Counted from the first letter of the stretch, positions 45,878 through 54,394 are shown. The stretch is 64,000 nucleotides of DNA from Cytophagales bacterium (GCA_033344775.1 JAWPMT010000004.1:620001-684000); one strand, 5' to 3'. Made by a program: numbers and translations. Notes: a model not told the origin generated them from the sequence alone.

Positions 45878-47023
45878 ATGAAAAAGTACTTGATAAGAAA
45901 TGGTTTTCGGTTCTTGTCAGTTTGGCTGTTTATGGGATGCTCAAGTGATGACGGATCCGATACGATCAACCCAATTGATTCCCCTGACTCATTACCTGCT
46001 TTCAGAACAGTGGTCTCAGATCTAAGTGTTCCATGGGAAATGCTTTGGGGTTCTGATGACTTTCTATGGGTCACTGAGCGCAGTGGGCGTGTCAACCGGA
46101 TTAATCCTGAGACAGGTGATCGATCGGTGATCGCCAACCTGACAAGTATAGTGGAACAAAGCGGTGACAGTGGACTGTTAGGGATGGCACTTAATCCCGA
46201 TTTTCCCAATAATCCCTTTGTATACGTGGTTTACACTTATAGGGACGCTGGCAATTTCAACGCCCGCCTGGTAAGGTATACCTATGCTGACGGGGGCATG
46301 GAAAACGAAACCATCCTTTTGAACAATATCCCTGCAAGTAGTCGACACAATGGCGCACGGATCGTGATCACACCAGACAACCATATCCTGATGACCACCG
46401 GAGATACTGGAAACCCAAGCCTTTCTCAAAACATAAACTCCTTAGCTGGTAAGCTGCTACGCTTAAACCTCGATGGCAGCATTCCTACGGACAATCCATA
46501 TCCAAACAGCCATATTTATTCCATAGGTCATCGCAATGCACAGGGACTTATGGTTCATCCCAATGGCATGATCTATAGCTCCGAGCACGGTCCTACTACC
46601 GATGATGAGATCAACATCATTGAGGCAGGTAGCAATTACGGTTGGCCTGATGTACTTGGCACGATTGATAATCCGGACGAACAGGCGTTTGCTCTAAACA
46701 CTCCCGTTATGGAGTCGATAGCCAACTGGACACCAAACATTGCACCATCAGATATCCTTTGGTATTCCAGCGAAAGAATACCTGCATGGAACAACCGATT
46801 GCTATTGGCCAGCCTCAGGGAACAAACGCTTTTTGCCCTAACACTGAGTGATGATGGTCGACAGGTTGTCGAAGAACAGCGCTACTTCGAAAGGGAATTT
46901 GGTCGGATACGTGATATTGTCATGGCACCAGATGGACGCTTATTTATTGCCACAAATGGAAGCTCATTCTCGGACACCAGTAACACACATCGCATCGTTG
47001 AGATAAACCGCTTACCAGACTAA
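45878..47023 (+). CDS. PQQ-dependent sugar dehydrogenase-like lipoprotein
   Basis: The ATG at 45878 begins a lipoprotein signal (MKKYLIRNGFRFLSVWLFMG with Cys21 of the lipobox FMGC), giving 381 residues. The six-bladed propeller family of soluble glucose/sorbosone dehydrogenases is indicated by SVPWEMLWGSDDFLWVTERS, SGLLGMALNPDFPNNPFVYV, SRHNGARIVITPDNHILMTT, YSIGHRNAQGLMVHP, YSSEHGPTTDDEINIIEAGS and NYGWP. The SRHNG and GHRNAQG histidines are the conserved active-site and PQQ positions of the family. It acts at the cell surface or in the periplasm; sugar specificity unknown. Confidence 0.92.
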   Translation: MKKYLIRNGFRFLSVWLFMGCSSDDGSDTINPIDSPDSLPAFRTVVSDLSVPWEMLWGSDDFLWVTERSGRVNRINPETGDRSVIANLTSIVEQSGDSGLLGMALNPDFPNNPFVYVVYTYRDAGNFNARLVRYTYADGGMENETILLNNIPASSRHNGARIVITPDNHILMTTGDTGNPSLSQNINSLAGKLLRLNLDGSIPTDNPYPNSHIYSIGHRNAQGLMVHPNGMIYSSEHGPTTDDEINIIEAGSNYGWPDVLGTIDNPDEQAFALNTPVMESIANWTPNIAPSDILWYSSERIPAWNNRLLLASLREQTLFALTLSDDGRQVVEEQRYFEREFGRIRDIVMAPDGRLFIATNGSSFSDTSNTHRIVEINRLPD

Positions 47024-47069
47024 TGGCTCATGCATTGGCAGAATTGCGGCGCTATAGCTAAATTAACCT

Positions 47070-48284
47070 ATGAGGCTATTCCAATCCCCACATGTTCGGC
47101 CATCTAACCATCGGTTCTACATAATCACCCAATGGGCTTATCTCATTGGGTTTTGTGGTCATATCATGGCCTATTTCATGTTTGAGCAAATGGGTATCAT
47201 TGAAATGGTCAGGGTTAACATGTTTTTCAGTATTCCTACCTTTTTGATTGCCTTTCTATTGAACAGAAAAGGGCATCACAACACGGCTTTTGCTCTTGCT
47301 TTTATGGAACTTTGGTTACACCAAATTCTTAGTACCTATTATGGAGGATGGGACATTGGAGCCCATTTTTGGCTCATCTATCTGTGCGGTTTGGTTTTTT
47401 TTAATCCGGCCTGGAAAAACCATGTTCAAATAACCCTGATGCTTTTTGTCCTTGCCAGTTACGTTTTAATGTTCTACTGGTTCAAAAATGGAATTTATAA
47501 TCTTGAGGCCAATTTGCTTGAAAGCAACTCCTTGAGTAGCGCATTGATCTGCATGATAATTATATCCCTGTTGATCAATTACTATTCACGTGCGGCCAAC
47601 AAAGCTGAGTTGTTACTCACGAAAGAAAAAGATAAGACCACTCAAATGTTGGACCGAGTGGAATCTTTGTTTGGACAGCAGGTCTCTTCTGAAATTGCCC
47701 GGGAACTGATCTCCGGAGCGGTAGATTTTGGCAGTAAACACTATGAAGTGAGTATTTTATTCATGGATATTCGAGACTTTACCGTGTTTGCCGATTCCAA
47801 TGATCCATCCCAGGTAGCCTCATTTCAAAATACGGTATTCAGTGAGATCATAGATATTGTCAGGGAAAACGAAGGAGTCGTGCTTCAGATTTTGGGAGAT
47901 GGGATCATGGCTGTCTTTGGTGCACCCAATGTTTATCGCGATCACGCCAGTAAGGCGGTAAATTCCGGGCTGCAAATTGTGCAAAGAACGTCGGAATTGG
48001 GAAGGAGTGGAAAGATCCCCAAAATCAGGGTGGGTATAGGTATTCATTCGGGTCAGGTCATTGCTGGTAATGTGGGCAATGCCTCACGCAACTTTTACTC
48101 ACTGACAGGTAAAAATGTGATCATCGCCGCCCGAATTGAGCAACTCAATAAAGTCCATCAAAGTCAACTCCTGATTTCGTCAGCTACATATGAAGCATTA
48201 GATGCTAAACCTGAAGCTCACGATTTGGGACTGACTTCCTTAAAAGGAATTGGGGATGAAATAAGGATCTACAAGCTTGAATAA
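47070..48284 (+). CDS. Membrane class III adenylate/guanylate cyclase
   Basis: Six hydrophobic helices (residues about 15-175) precede a class III cyclase domain (about 220-400): VSILFMDIRDFTVFADSNDP has the first metal Asp, VLQILGDGIMAVFGAP the second, and KIRVGIGIHSGQVIAGNVGN plus GKNVIIAARIEQLNK complete the active site. The N-terminus resembles MASE-type sensory membrane regions. The product (cAMP or cGMP) is not decided by inspection. The AraC gene begins about 95 bp downstream with its own box. Confidence 0.92.
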   Translation: MRLFQSPHVRPSNHRFYIITQWAYLIGFCGHIMAYFMFEQMGIIEMVRVNMFFSIPTFLIAFLLNRKGHHNTAFALAFMELWLHQILSTYYGGWDIGAHFWLIYLCGLVFFNPAWKNHVQITLMLFVLASYVLMFYWFKNGIYNLEANLLESNSLSSALICMIIISLLINYYSRAANKAELLLTKEKDKTTQMLDRVESLFGQQVSSEIARELISGAVDFGSKHYEVSILFMDIRDFTVFADSNDPSQVASFQNTVFSEIIDIVRENEGVVLQILGDGIMAVFGAPNVYRDHASKAVNSGLQIVQRTSELGRSGKIPKIRVGIGIHSGQVIAGNVGNASRNFYSLTGKNVIIAARIEQLNKVHQSQLLISSATYEALDAKPEAHDLGLTSLKGIGDEIRIYKLE

Positions 48285-48311
48285 ACTCAAAAGCAGCAGG
48301 CAAAGCTGAAT

Positions 48312-48369
48312 ATGTGTTAGACAATCAGGGGTTCGTGTTTACGCACTCGATTCACTAGAAATAATTTTG
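48312..48369 (+). promoter_or_regulatory. AraC-type promoter box 2 (before the AraC gene at 48379)
   Basis: Half-sites ATGTGTT (48312-48318) and TCGTGTT (48333-48339) are 21 bp apart; TAATTTTG, a perfect TAnnTTTG box, starts at 48362, 29 bp after the second half-site start. Same geometry as boxes 1, 3 and 4, so autoregulation is likely. Confidence 0.65.
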
Positions 48370-48378
48370 AAAAAAAAG

Positions 48379-49287
48379 ATGAGTGATCCTATAATTCATT
48401 CTAAAACGATAGCCGAAATTAGGACAGTTTTTGGCCTTGGGAAACCTACACACCCGCTGATTACTATTCTCGATACCAGGAAGCTGGCCTATGGAGAGGA
48501 AACCGTGGGAAAACGTTTCTCATCAGATTTATACTGTGTCGCTCTGAAAGATTCGCGCTGTGGCATTGATTACGGACGAAATTCATACGACTTTGATGAT
48601 GGGGTATTGATCTTTACCGCTCCTGACCAGGTAATCACCGTTACCAAACCTCAACAACTCAATGAGGTAGAGGGTTGGATGCTTTATTTCCATCGAGATC
48701 TGATCAGAAACACTTCGCTTGGCGAGAAAATAGATGCTTACAGTTTTTTCAATTATGAAGTTCACGAAGCCCTGCACCTTTCTGAACTGGAGCAAAACAT
48801 CCTTAATCAAATTATTGGACTGATCCAGCATGAAATCAAGGAACGAATAGATAATCATAGTCAACAGGTGTTGGTCTCAAATATTGAATTGATGCTGAAT
48901 CACAGTGTTCGATTCTATGAGAGACAATTCAACACGCGTTCTGCCAGCAACCTTGATGTTGTTTCTAAGGTAGAGTCGCTACTAAAAAAGTATTATGTGG
49001 AAAATGTACTTATCGAGAGGGGGCAACCTACCATTCAATACCTGGCAGAAAATTGCCACCTCTCACCGAGTTATCTGAGTGACCTGCTTGCCAAGGAGAC
49101 TGGTCGTTCCGCCAAGGACCACATCAATGATTTTCTGGTAGATAAAGCCAAACAATTGCTATTGAGCAGAAGCGATTCAGTAAGCAGCATTGCGTATAGA
49201 TTGGGATTTAATTATCCCCATTATTTTGCCCGGCTGTTCAAACAAAAAACAGGTAAGAGCCCACAGGAATACAGACAGTTGAATTAG
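48379..49287 (+). CDS. AraC-family regulator, SDR-linked, copy 1
   Basis: A TTG at 48367 extends the frame; the ATG at 48379 is preferred (302 residues). The N-terminal sensor domain contains HPLITILDTRKLAYGEETVG, DYGRNSYDFDDGVLIFTAPD and EGWMLYFHRDLIRNT; the C-terminal AraC domain has IQYLAENCHLSPSYLSDLLA, TGRSAKDHINDFLVDKAKQL and AYRLGFNYPHYFARLFKQKT. It is a paralogue of the regulator at 61541-62449 along its whole length. An SDR gene follows 129 bp downstream. Box 2 overlaps its own promoter and box 3 precedes the SDR, so it is the best candidate for binding the four boxes. Confidence 0.92.
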   Translation: MSDPIIHSKTIAEIRTVFGLGKPTHPLITILDTRKLAYGEETVGKRFSSDLYCVALKDSRCGIDYGRNSYDFDDGVLIFTAPDQVITVTKPQQLNEVEGWMLYFHRDLIRNTSLGEKIDAYSFFNYEVHEALHLSELEQNILNQIIGLIQHEIKERIDNHSQQVLVSNIELMLNHSVRFYERQFNTRSASNLDVVSKVESLLKKYYVENVLIERGQPTIQYLAENCHLSPSYLSDLLAKETGRSAKDHINDFLVDKAKQLLLSRSDSVSSIAYRLGFNYPHYFARLFKQKTGKSPQEYRQLN

Positions 49288-49327
49288 ATCAAGAGGATGC
49301 TAAAGCCCCCCTTTTTCTTTCTGCGAT

Positions 49328-49385
49328 TTGTGTTTAAGCTTCCTTTTTCCGTGTTGATTTAGCTAAAAAAGCTACAGGACATTTG
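49328..49385 (+). promoter_or_regulatory. AraC-type promoter box 3 (before SDR at 49417)
   Basis: Half-sites TTGTGTT (49328-49334) and CCGTGTT (49349-49355), 21 bp apart; GACATTTG at 49378-49385, offset 29. About 31 bp around the half-sites match box 1 closely, including TTTAAGCTTCC against TTTAACCTTCC. Confidence 0.72.
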
Positions 49386-49416
49386 TGTATCACTAAATAG
49401 CAACAAAATCACAGAC

Positions 49417-50229
49417 ATGAAAAAGACCATCTTAATTACCGGGGCGAGCAGTGGAATCGGAAAAGCCACAGCCATTCACTTTCAAAACAGCGGTTGGAAC
49501 GTCATTGCCACCATGCGGAATCCTGAAAAAGAAACGGAGCTAAATCAATTAGCGCATGTAATGGTAGAAAAATTGGATGTTCTCGATTTGGAATCTATTC
49601 ACCTGGCAATCCAAAGTGGTATCGAGAAATTCGGAAAGATTGATGCCCTGGTAAATAATGCGGGGTATGGTGCTTATGGACCGTTGGAATCTTTTCCACG
49701 GGAAAATATCATCAGACAGTTCAATACCAACGTCATTGGCTTGATAGATGTGACTCGGTCAGTTATCCCCCACTTTAGAGCAAACAAAACAGGGGTCATC
49801 GTCAATATTTCATCCATCGGAGGACAAATGACATTCGCATTGGGTTCACTCTATCACGGAACCAAATTTGCAGTTGAGGGTATTTCAGAATCGCTCCATT
49901 ATGAAATGGAACAAATTGGTGTCAAGGTCAAAATTGTGGAGCCAGGGTTCATTGCCACTGATTTCGGCAGTCGTTCCTTTGACTTTCAGGCAGGTGAGGT
50001 TAGTGATTATCAGCCTATCATCAACGCAATAATGAAACAATGGCAAAACCCGGACAATACGGTTTCTCCATCAAGTCTGGTGGCCCATGTTATTTATAAT
50101 GCTGTGACCGATGGAACTGATCAACTTAGGTACAGGGCTGGAGATGATGCCCATTTCTTACTTGACACTAGAAAGAAAATGGCCGATGGTGAGTTCATTT
50201 CCATGATGAAAGGTCAATTGGGATTGTAA
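49417..50229 (+). CDS. Short-chain dehydrogenase/reductase (classical SDR)
   Basis: The 270-residue protein has the full classical set: MKKTILITGASSGIGKATAI, KLDVLD, LVNNAGYGAYG, NISSIGGQMTFALG and catalytic YHGTK. It resembles oxidoreductases that act on small ketones and aldehydes. It is followed after 72 bp by an EthD-like lipoprotein gene, probably in the same transcript, and preceded by an AraC gene and box 3. A decayed fragment of a similar SDR-EthD pair lies at 52079. Confidence 0.92.
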   Translation: MKKTILITGASSGIGKATAIHFQNSGWNVIATMRNPEKETELNQLAHVMVEKLDVLDLESIHLAIQSGIEKFGKIDALVNNAGYGAYGPLESFPRENIIRQFNTNVIGLIDVTRSVIPHFRANKTGVIVNISSIGGQMTFALGSLYHGTKFAVEGISESLHYEMEQIGVKVKIVEPGFIATDFGSRSFDFQAGEVSDYQPIINAIMKQWQNPDNTVSPSSLVAHVIYNAVTDGTDQLRYRAGDDAHFLLDTRKKMADGEFISMMKGQLGL

Positions 50230-50301
50230 ATCCTTGTCAGCGTGGTAATCTGTCCGAATATGTTAAAAACAAATTAGAAATAATCAATTAATCTAAGCGC
50301 T

Positions 50302-50721
50302 ATGAAACGATTGAATATATTATCCCTCGCAATCACGTTGATGGTATGCTCCTGTGGACCTACTTTACAAAAGCAAAATAATGTAGCGGAAACTGCTCCA
50401 GAAAAACAATATAAGTTCCAGGTACTGTACCCACAGCCGACCGATGCCACTCAATTCAACCGGGATTATGCAAGGCACCTTGTCCTGTTGGATTCGTTAA
50501 TGGGTTATTCCCAACAGGGAAAACCCTATTACATCACCAAAATGAATCAAGAAGTATTTGGCAACCTTGCGCCATACTACCAGATGTTCACCATGGCTTT
50601 TGAAACGCGGGAGGAACTTGAGGCTACCATCAATTCAAAAGAAATGGAAGTAGCAGGAAAAGATGCCTTGAGAATATCCTCCGGGGGAGCTCCGATCGTC
50701 TTGATCGGACGTGATGAATAG
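50302..50721 (+). CDS. EthD-like lipoprotein
   Basis: The 139-residue protein starts with a lipoprotein signal (MKRLNILSLAITLMVCSCGP, lipobox near Cys16-Cys18). The mature part is a ferredoxin-like dimeric alpha/beta barrel of EthD type: FQVLYPQPTDATQFNRDYAR, HLVLLDSLMG, and YYQMFTMAFETREELEATIN, closing with GAPIVLIGRDE. EthD-like proteins accompany oxidative degradation systems; an exported lipoprotein form is less common. Its last codons match the 3' half of the scar at 52079. Confidence 0.78.
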   Translation: MKRLNILSLAITLMVCSCGPTLQKQNNVAETAPEKQYKFQVLYPQPTDATQFNRDYARHLVLLDSLMGYSQQGKPYYITKMNQEVFGNLAPYYQMFTMAFETREELEATINSKEMEVAGKDALRISSGGAPIVLIGRDE

Positions 50722-50906
50722 CCATATACAACCCGCATAGCTTGCCATTTTGCAATCACAGTCATTATCGCTGTTTTGCAGACACTTTACGAAAGTGGAG
50801 TATTCGTTCAAGTCGTCATTTTCTGTACTGGAATACCAGAATAACGATGAAATGATAAGAGGTCCCGGGCATGTGCAGGGACGAATACTAATAAAATGCT
50901 ATAACC

Positions 50907-51188
50907 ATGAGTCAATTTGATAATAGTTTATCGGATCTTTCGAATTGCATATTTAAGTTGAAAAGGGATTTAATAAGAAAGACACGGACAATAGATAAGA
51001 TCAGCTTCATCAACAATCACGTACTAAGAACCCCTGTGACTTCTATACAAGGCTTACTATACCTCCTTGAAACACTTAACCACAAGGAAGAAGTATGGCA
51101 ACTGATAGGGTTACTTCGAAAACAGGTTGAAGATTTGGATAAAGTCACTCGAAAGATCAACCAATCCACCTCTTTAGAGGATTACTAA
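50907..51188 (+). CDS. Stand-alone DHp (HisKA-like) domain protein
   Basis: The 93-residue protein consists of a two-helix hairpin: an N-terminal coil, then KISFINNHVLRTPVTSIQGL, in which His38 occupies the phosphoacceptor place of Bacteroidota HisKA domains (usual form SHxLRxPL), and a second helix LIGLLRKQVEDLDKVTRKIN. No HATPase domain follows: the frame stops at 51188 and no continuation was seen before the lipoprotein gene at 51411. It may be a phosphotransfer protein similar in principle to Spo0B, a decoy dimerisation partner or a remnant of a kinase. Confidence 0.75.
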   Translation: MSQFDNSLSDLSNCIFKLKRDLIRKTRTIDKISFINNHVLRTPVTSIQGLLYLLETLNHKEEVWQLIGLLRKQVEDLDKVTRKINQSTSLEDY

Positions 51189-51334
51189 GAAAATTCAATG
51201 GTGCAAAAACCTGAAAAACATTTTAACTCCATCCATTCCTTCAATTAAAAAAAGAACTGGAGGAAACAAGATACAGGCACAACATGAGGCTGTAAACTCA
51301 TCCAGGGATTTAAATGATTTCGATCTTCCATGAC

Positions 51335-51392
51335 TTGTGTTCTACCTTCCTGTTTCTGTGTTCATCAAACCTCTGACCCTATTCGAATTTTG
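51335..51392 (+). promoter_or_regulatory. AraC-type promoter box 4 (before the SRPBCC lipoprotein)
   Basis: Half-sites TTGTGTT (51335-51341) and CTGTGTT (51356-51362), 21 bp apart, with ACCTTCC between; GAATTTTG at 51385-51392, offset 29. Same arrangement as boxes 1-3. Confidence 0.68.
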
Positions 51393-51410
51393 CTGAATTG
51401 GATTAAAAAA

Positions 51411-52025
51411 ATGATGATGAAAAAATTTAATTACTCACTTCTACTGGCGATCATTTCAATCGGACTTATTTCATGTTCCGAAGACGATTCGGTTACTCCT
51501 AATATCATAGATTCCGGACAAATCGGCGAGAGTTCCTACCGAATAAGTGAACTTGGAGAGAACCACCATAGTATTTATACAGAGATTGTGATTGAAGCAT
51601 CTGCTTCTGAAGTCTGGAGTGTACTTACGGACTGGGATAATTACACGCTGGGTGATGGTGAGGGATGGAGTACTACATTTCTAGGACTTGAACTTATAGA
51701 GGGTAATGCGATTGAGGATGGAGCAATTGTCGACGCTTATCTCTTCTTTGAAGGCTTTGGAAATGGTCCTTATAGACACACCTTAATTTATCGTGACGGA
51801 ATTGAATTCGGTTGGTCTGACCCAGTTGCTGGCTCAGATCAAATTACCGATAATCATATTTATCGAGTGGAAGAAATTTCAGCTACTCAAACGAGATTCA
51901 TTCAAACCGATGAGTACATGGGAGTAGATGCCAACGGCTTTTTCACGACGGAGACACTGGCTTTAAATGGAATCTTTCACTTCAACACATTTAATAACGA
52001 ATTAAAGGCCGAAGTTGAACGATAG
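51411..52025 (+). CDS. SRPBCC-fold lipoprotein
   Basis: The frame opens at 51330 inside box 4, but three consecutive ATGs at 51411, 51414 and 51417 start a lipoprotein signal (MMMKKFNYSLLLAIISIGLI, lipobox Cys in ISCSEDD). The mature part is a polyketide-cyclase/START-like SRPBCC domain: HHSIYTEIVIEASASEVWSV, LTDWDNY, YRHTLIYRDGIEFGW, then RFIQTDEYMG. Such domains bind hydrophobic ligands. Regulation by the same box as the SDR genes suggests a role in handling the same lipophilic substrates (inference). Confidence 0.85.
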   Translation: MMMKKFNYSLLLAIISIGLISCSEDDSVTPNIIDSGQIGESSYRISELGENHHSIYTEIVIEASASEVWSVLTDWDNYTLGDGEGWSTTFLGLELIEGNAIEDGAIVDAYLFFEGFGNGPYRHTLIYRDGIEFGWSDPVAGSDQITDNHIYRVEEISATQTRFIQTDEYMGVDANGFFTTETLALNGIFHFNTFNNELKAEVER

Positions 52026-52078
52026 TTGCATCGTGTGTTCGCATGAAAAAGGTAAATGAGATAAAATAGCATATATGA

Positions 52079-52165
52079 ATTACTGGAGCAAGTGGTGTTC
52101 TCCTGGATGATAGGAAGATATCCTCCGGGGGAGCTCCAGTAGTTTTAATCGGGTTAAGAGAATAG
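52079..52165 (+). pseudogene. Fused remnant of an SDR start and an EthD end
   Basis: The frame reads ITGASGVLLDD then RKISSGGAPVVLIGLRE and a TAG stop. The first part is an SDR cofactor loop; TTACTGGAGCAAGTGGTG is identical to bases in the SDR gene at 43938. The second part matches the C-terminus of the EthD-like gene (RISSGGAPIVLIGRDE), with ATATCCTCCGGGGGAGCTCC identical. There is no start codon in frame (TGA precedes). A deletion inside a former SDR-EthD pair explains it. Confidence 0.75.
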
Positions 52166-52272
52166 CTTTTCTCTAATCATCGAATAATACAGCGTTCTAT
52201 TGGATCGAACTGCGAAAAAGCTGTGTTTCAACTAGTTTTGAATAAAATCAGGGCGCGATTAATGTGAACGCT

Positions 52273-52303
52273 AAAAAGGCAGACATAGGTTTGCCTTTTT
52301 TTT
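52273..52303 (+). terminator. Intrinsic terminator before the acetyltransferase gene
   Basis: AAAAAGGCA (52273-52281), 10-nt loop, TGCCTTTTTTTT (52292-52303): stem with a T tract. Confidence 0.8.
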
Positions 52304-52397
52304 GAATCACAAAAGCTCAATTACAATTCCCAAAACAAACCCTTACTTATATTAGCCCCTCTCATTTCTTCAACTGTCAACTTTCAAATTCATCTAA

Positions 52398-53021
52398 ATG
52401 AACGGTCCAGATAAAAACACCCAATTTCCGCTCGAGGGATACAATCGACTATGTTTTCTTAAGAACATCATCAAGAATCCACAGATCATTGTTGGCGATT
52501 ACACGTATTATGATGATTTTGAGGACGTTAGCAACTTCGAGAAAAACGTTAAATATCTTTTCGATTTTGTAGGTGATCAACTCATCATAGGAAAGTTCTG
52601 CATGATTGCATCCGATGTTACCTTCATCATGAATGGAGCTAATCACCTTTCTGATTCAATATCTTCTTATCCATTTGCTGTTTTCGGTCAAGGTTGGGAT
52701 AACGCCATGGAAGGCAAAACTTATCCCAATAAGGGGAATACCGTGGTGGGAAATGACGTTTGGATCGGTTATAATGCCACGATCATGCCCGGAGTGAGTA
52801 TTGGAAATGGAGCCATCATCGCCAGTAATGCTACGGTAACAAAAGACGTACCTCCATATACCATTGTCGGTGGAAATCCAGCACAAACCATTCGGAAGCG
52901 ATTCCCTGATGCAACAATTAAACGTTTACAAGAAATCTGTTGGTGGGACTGGCCCATTGAAAGGATCACTCGCAATGTGCGTCATCTAACCGGCGGAGCA
53001 ATAGATGCCCTGGAAGATTGA
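52398..53021 (+). CDS. Vat/XAT-type hexapeptide acetyltransferase
   Basis: The 207-residue protein has left-handed beta-helix hexapeptide repeats and the xenobiotic acetyltransferase layout: YNRLCFLKNIIKNPQIIVGD, YTYYDDF, IGKFCMIASDVTFIMNGANH (the catalytic His of the family), FGQGWDNAM, VVGNDVWIGYNATIMPGVSI, VTKDVPPYTIVGGNPAQTIR and WWDWP. Length and motifs match streptogramin A acetyltransferases (Vat, about 210 residues) and the CatB class of chloramphenicol acetyltransferases. Whether it confers resistance cannot be told; chromosomal relatives are widespread. It stands alone after a terminator. Confidence 0.9.
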   Translation: MNGPDKNTQFPLEGYNRLCFLKNIIKNPQIIVGDYTYYDDFEDVSNFEKNVKYLFDFVGDQLIIGKFCMIASDVTFIMNGANHLSDSISSYPFAVFGQGWDNAMEGKTYPNKGNTVVGNDVWIGYNATIMPGVSIGNGAIIASNATVTKDVPPYTIVGGNPAQTIRKRFPDATIKRLQEICWWDWPIERITRNVRHLTGGAIDALED

Positions 53022-53372
53022 ATGCCCTCTCGCTGATTGTTATTTACTATGATTAGTTGGGGGCAATGCTCTTAAGTTAAGGTCACTCCGCTTCCACGTA
53101 CGGCCAGGGGAGTCTTAGCTAAAACTGTTATGTTGATTACCGATTTTCAAAGATTCCATTCCTGGAATGACTTCTGTAAATTAAAATTTCAACCTTGACT
53201 TAAGCGCATTGTCGTTGGGGTGGTGGTAGTTGAATTTCGCGTGGTTTACCCGTATTTCTATGGTGAGCAATCAGCTAATAATCCATTTTCTGTAAAAAAA
53301 GCAAAAATTTGACTGACTGGTCGTTACCCCAGAGGTCACTACCTTTGGTGAAACTCAAAGCCCCACCCTCCT
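53022..53372. other. Intergenic region with one -7 candidate
   Basis: 351 bp. TACCTTTG at 53340-53347 fits the Bacteroidota -7 consensus and lies 25 bp before the VOC gene. The motif at 53064 is described separately. No gene seen. Confidence 0.45.
53064..53086. repeat. Short intergenic repeat, copy A
   Basis: CAATGCTCTTAAGTTAAGGT, closely similar to CAATGCCATTAAGTTAAGAT at 54808. Sequences of this type occur near transposon ends in Bacteroidota, so it may be a relic (weak). Confidence 0.35.
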
Positions 53373-53750
53373 ATGGTTACCTTTCACCGCCTTATTTTGT
53401 TTGCTCTGAACCTTCATACGTTAAAAGACTTTTATACACGTCATTTTGGTATGGAGGTAACCGAAGAGATTCCTGGTGAATGGGTCGTTCTACGTAGTTC
53501 CGGGGCCGAAATCGCCTTGCACAAAATCGGTGAGGCTTATTTCGATCCGGAGGAACCTTTCAACGCCAGCAGCAATACGAAAATGGTGTTTATGATCGAT
53601 GAGGATATGGTACAGTTCCGACAAAAACTGATGGACAGTCATGTCGAAATGAGGGAGATCTTCGCTTCCGGCACCCCTAAATACTTCTATTGCGACGGGG
53701 AAGACCCGGAAGGTAATGTTTTCCAATTAATGCAAAAAGCTCCAAAATAG
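53373..53750 (+). CDS. VOC-family (glyoxalase-like) protein
   Basis: The 125-residue protein fits a single glyoxalase/bleomycin-resistance-type domain: RLILFALNLHTLKDFYTRHF, GMEVTEEIPGEWVVLRSSGA, EIALHKIG, and the terminal YFYCDGEDPEGNVFQLMQ, in which DPEGN is the conserved turn. Soluble and probably metal-dependent. It is a single gene with its own promoter element; substrate unknown. Confidence 0.88.
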   Translation: MVTFHRLILFALNLHTLKDFYTRHFGMEVTEEIPGEWVVLRSSGAEIALHKIGEAYFDPEEPFNASSNTKMVFMIDEDMVQFRQKLMDSHVEMREIFASGTPKYFYCDGEDPEGNVFQLMQKAPK

Positions 53751-53956
53751 TTAAGAGTCAGTGAAGTCGAGAGCCGCGTCTGCATAGCTCAATCTACGTT
53801 CCCTACGACTGTCCAAGTCACATGAGTATCACGCAAAACCAAAGGACATAGTAAGCCCTTCGTGTTGTAGGCAGAAGACAAAATGTCCACCTTTCGGATG
53901 AGCAAAGCTCAATAGGTTTTCACAATAACTCGACCAATCAACCAGGGATTATCGGG

Positions 53957-54394
53957 TCAAGCCTTGAACCCGACTTTGACATGCGCACCGTCACAATACG
54001 GTTTGTTCGCAGATTGTCCGCACCTGCAGAAAGCAGTGGTTTTGTTTTTCTTCTCCACCCTTCCATCCTTATGGGTCACTTTTAAGGTACCATACACCAG
54101 CAAAGGACCATTTTCCATCACCTCTACCTTGGTCTCCAGCGATTCGACCTCCATTGTATCTTCTCCATTCATGAAATAAGATAACGCCCCGGAGGGACAT
54201 TTGGCAATCTGAGCTTTGATCTCATCCGTGGTAGCATTTTCTACCTTGATCCAGGGCTTCTCTTTCGGGTTATAAACCTTCGGTAGGGTTTTTACGCATT
54301 CCTCAGCATGGATACACAACTTCGGTTTCCATACCACCGTCAGTTCTCCGTTAGAATATTCTTTTACGATTTCTTTATCCATAACATTATTCAA
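53957..54394 (-). CDS. Fe-S protein: Fer4_19-type domain fused to a CDGSH domain
   Basis: The 145-residue protein (ATG at 54394, or 54382) has an N-terminal divergent 4Fe-4S domain with cysteines in KPKLCIHAEECVKTLPKVYN and IAKCPSGALSYF, followed by a CDGSH iron-sulfur motif (CRCGQSANKPYCDGAH), which binds a 2Fe-2S cluster with three Cys and one His. This fusion is recurrent in bacteria and is thought to function in electron transfer. Its start overlaps the end of the upstream GNAT gene by 8 nt, so the two are co-translated. Confidence 0.92.
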   Translation of the reverse strand: MNNVMDKEIVKEYSNGELTVVWKPKLCIHAEECVKTLPKVYNPKEKPWIKVENATTDEIKAQIAKCPSGALSYFMNGEDTMEVESLETKVEVMENGPLLVYGTLKVTHKDGRVEKKNKTTAFCRCGQSANKPYCDGAHVKVGFKA

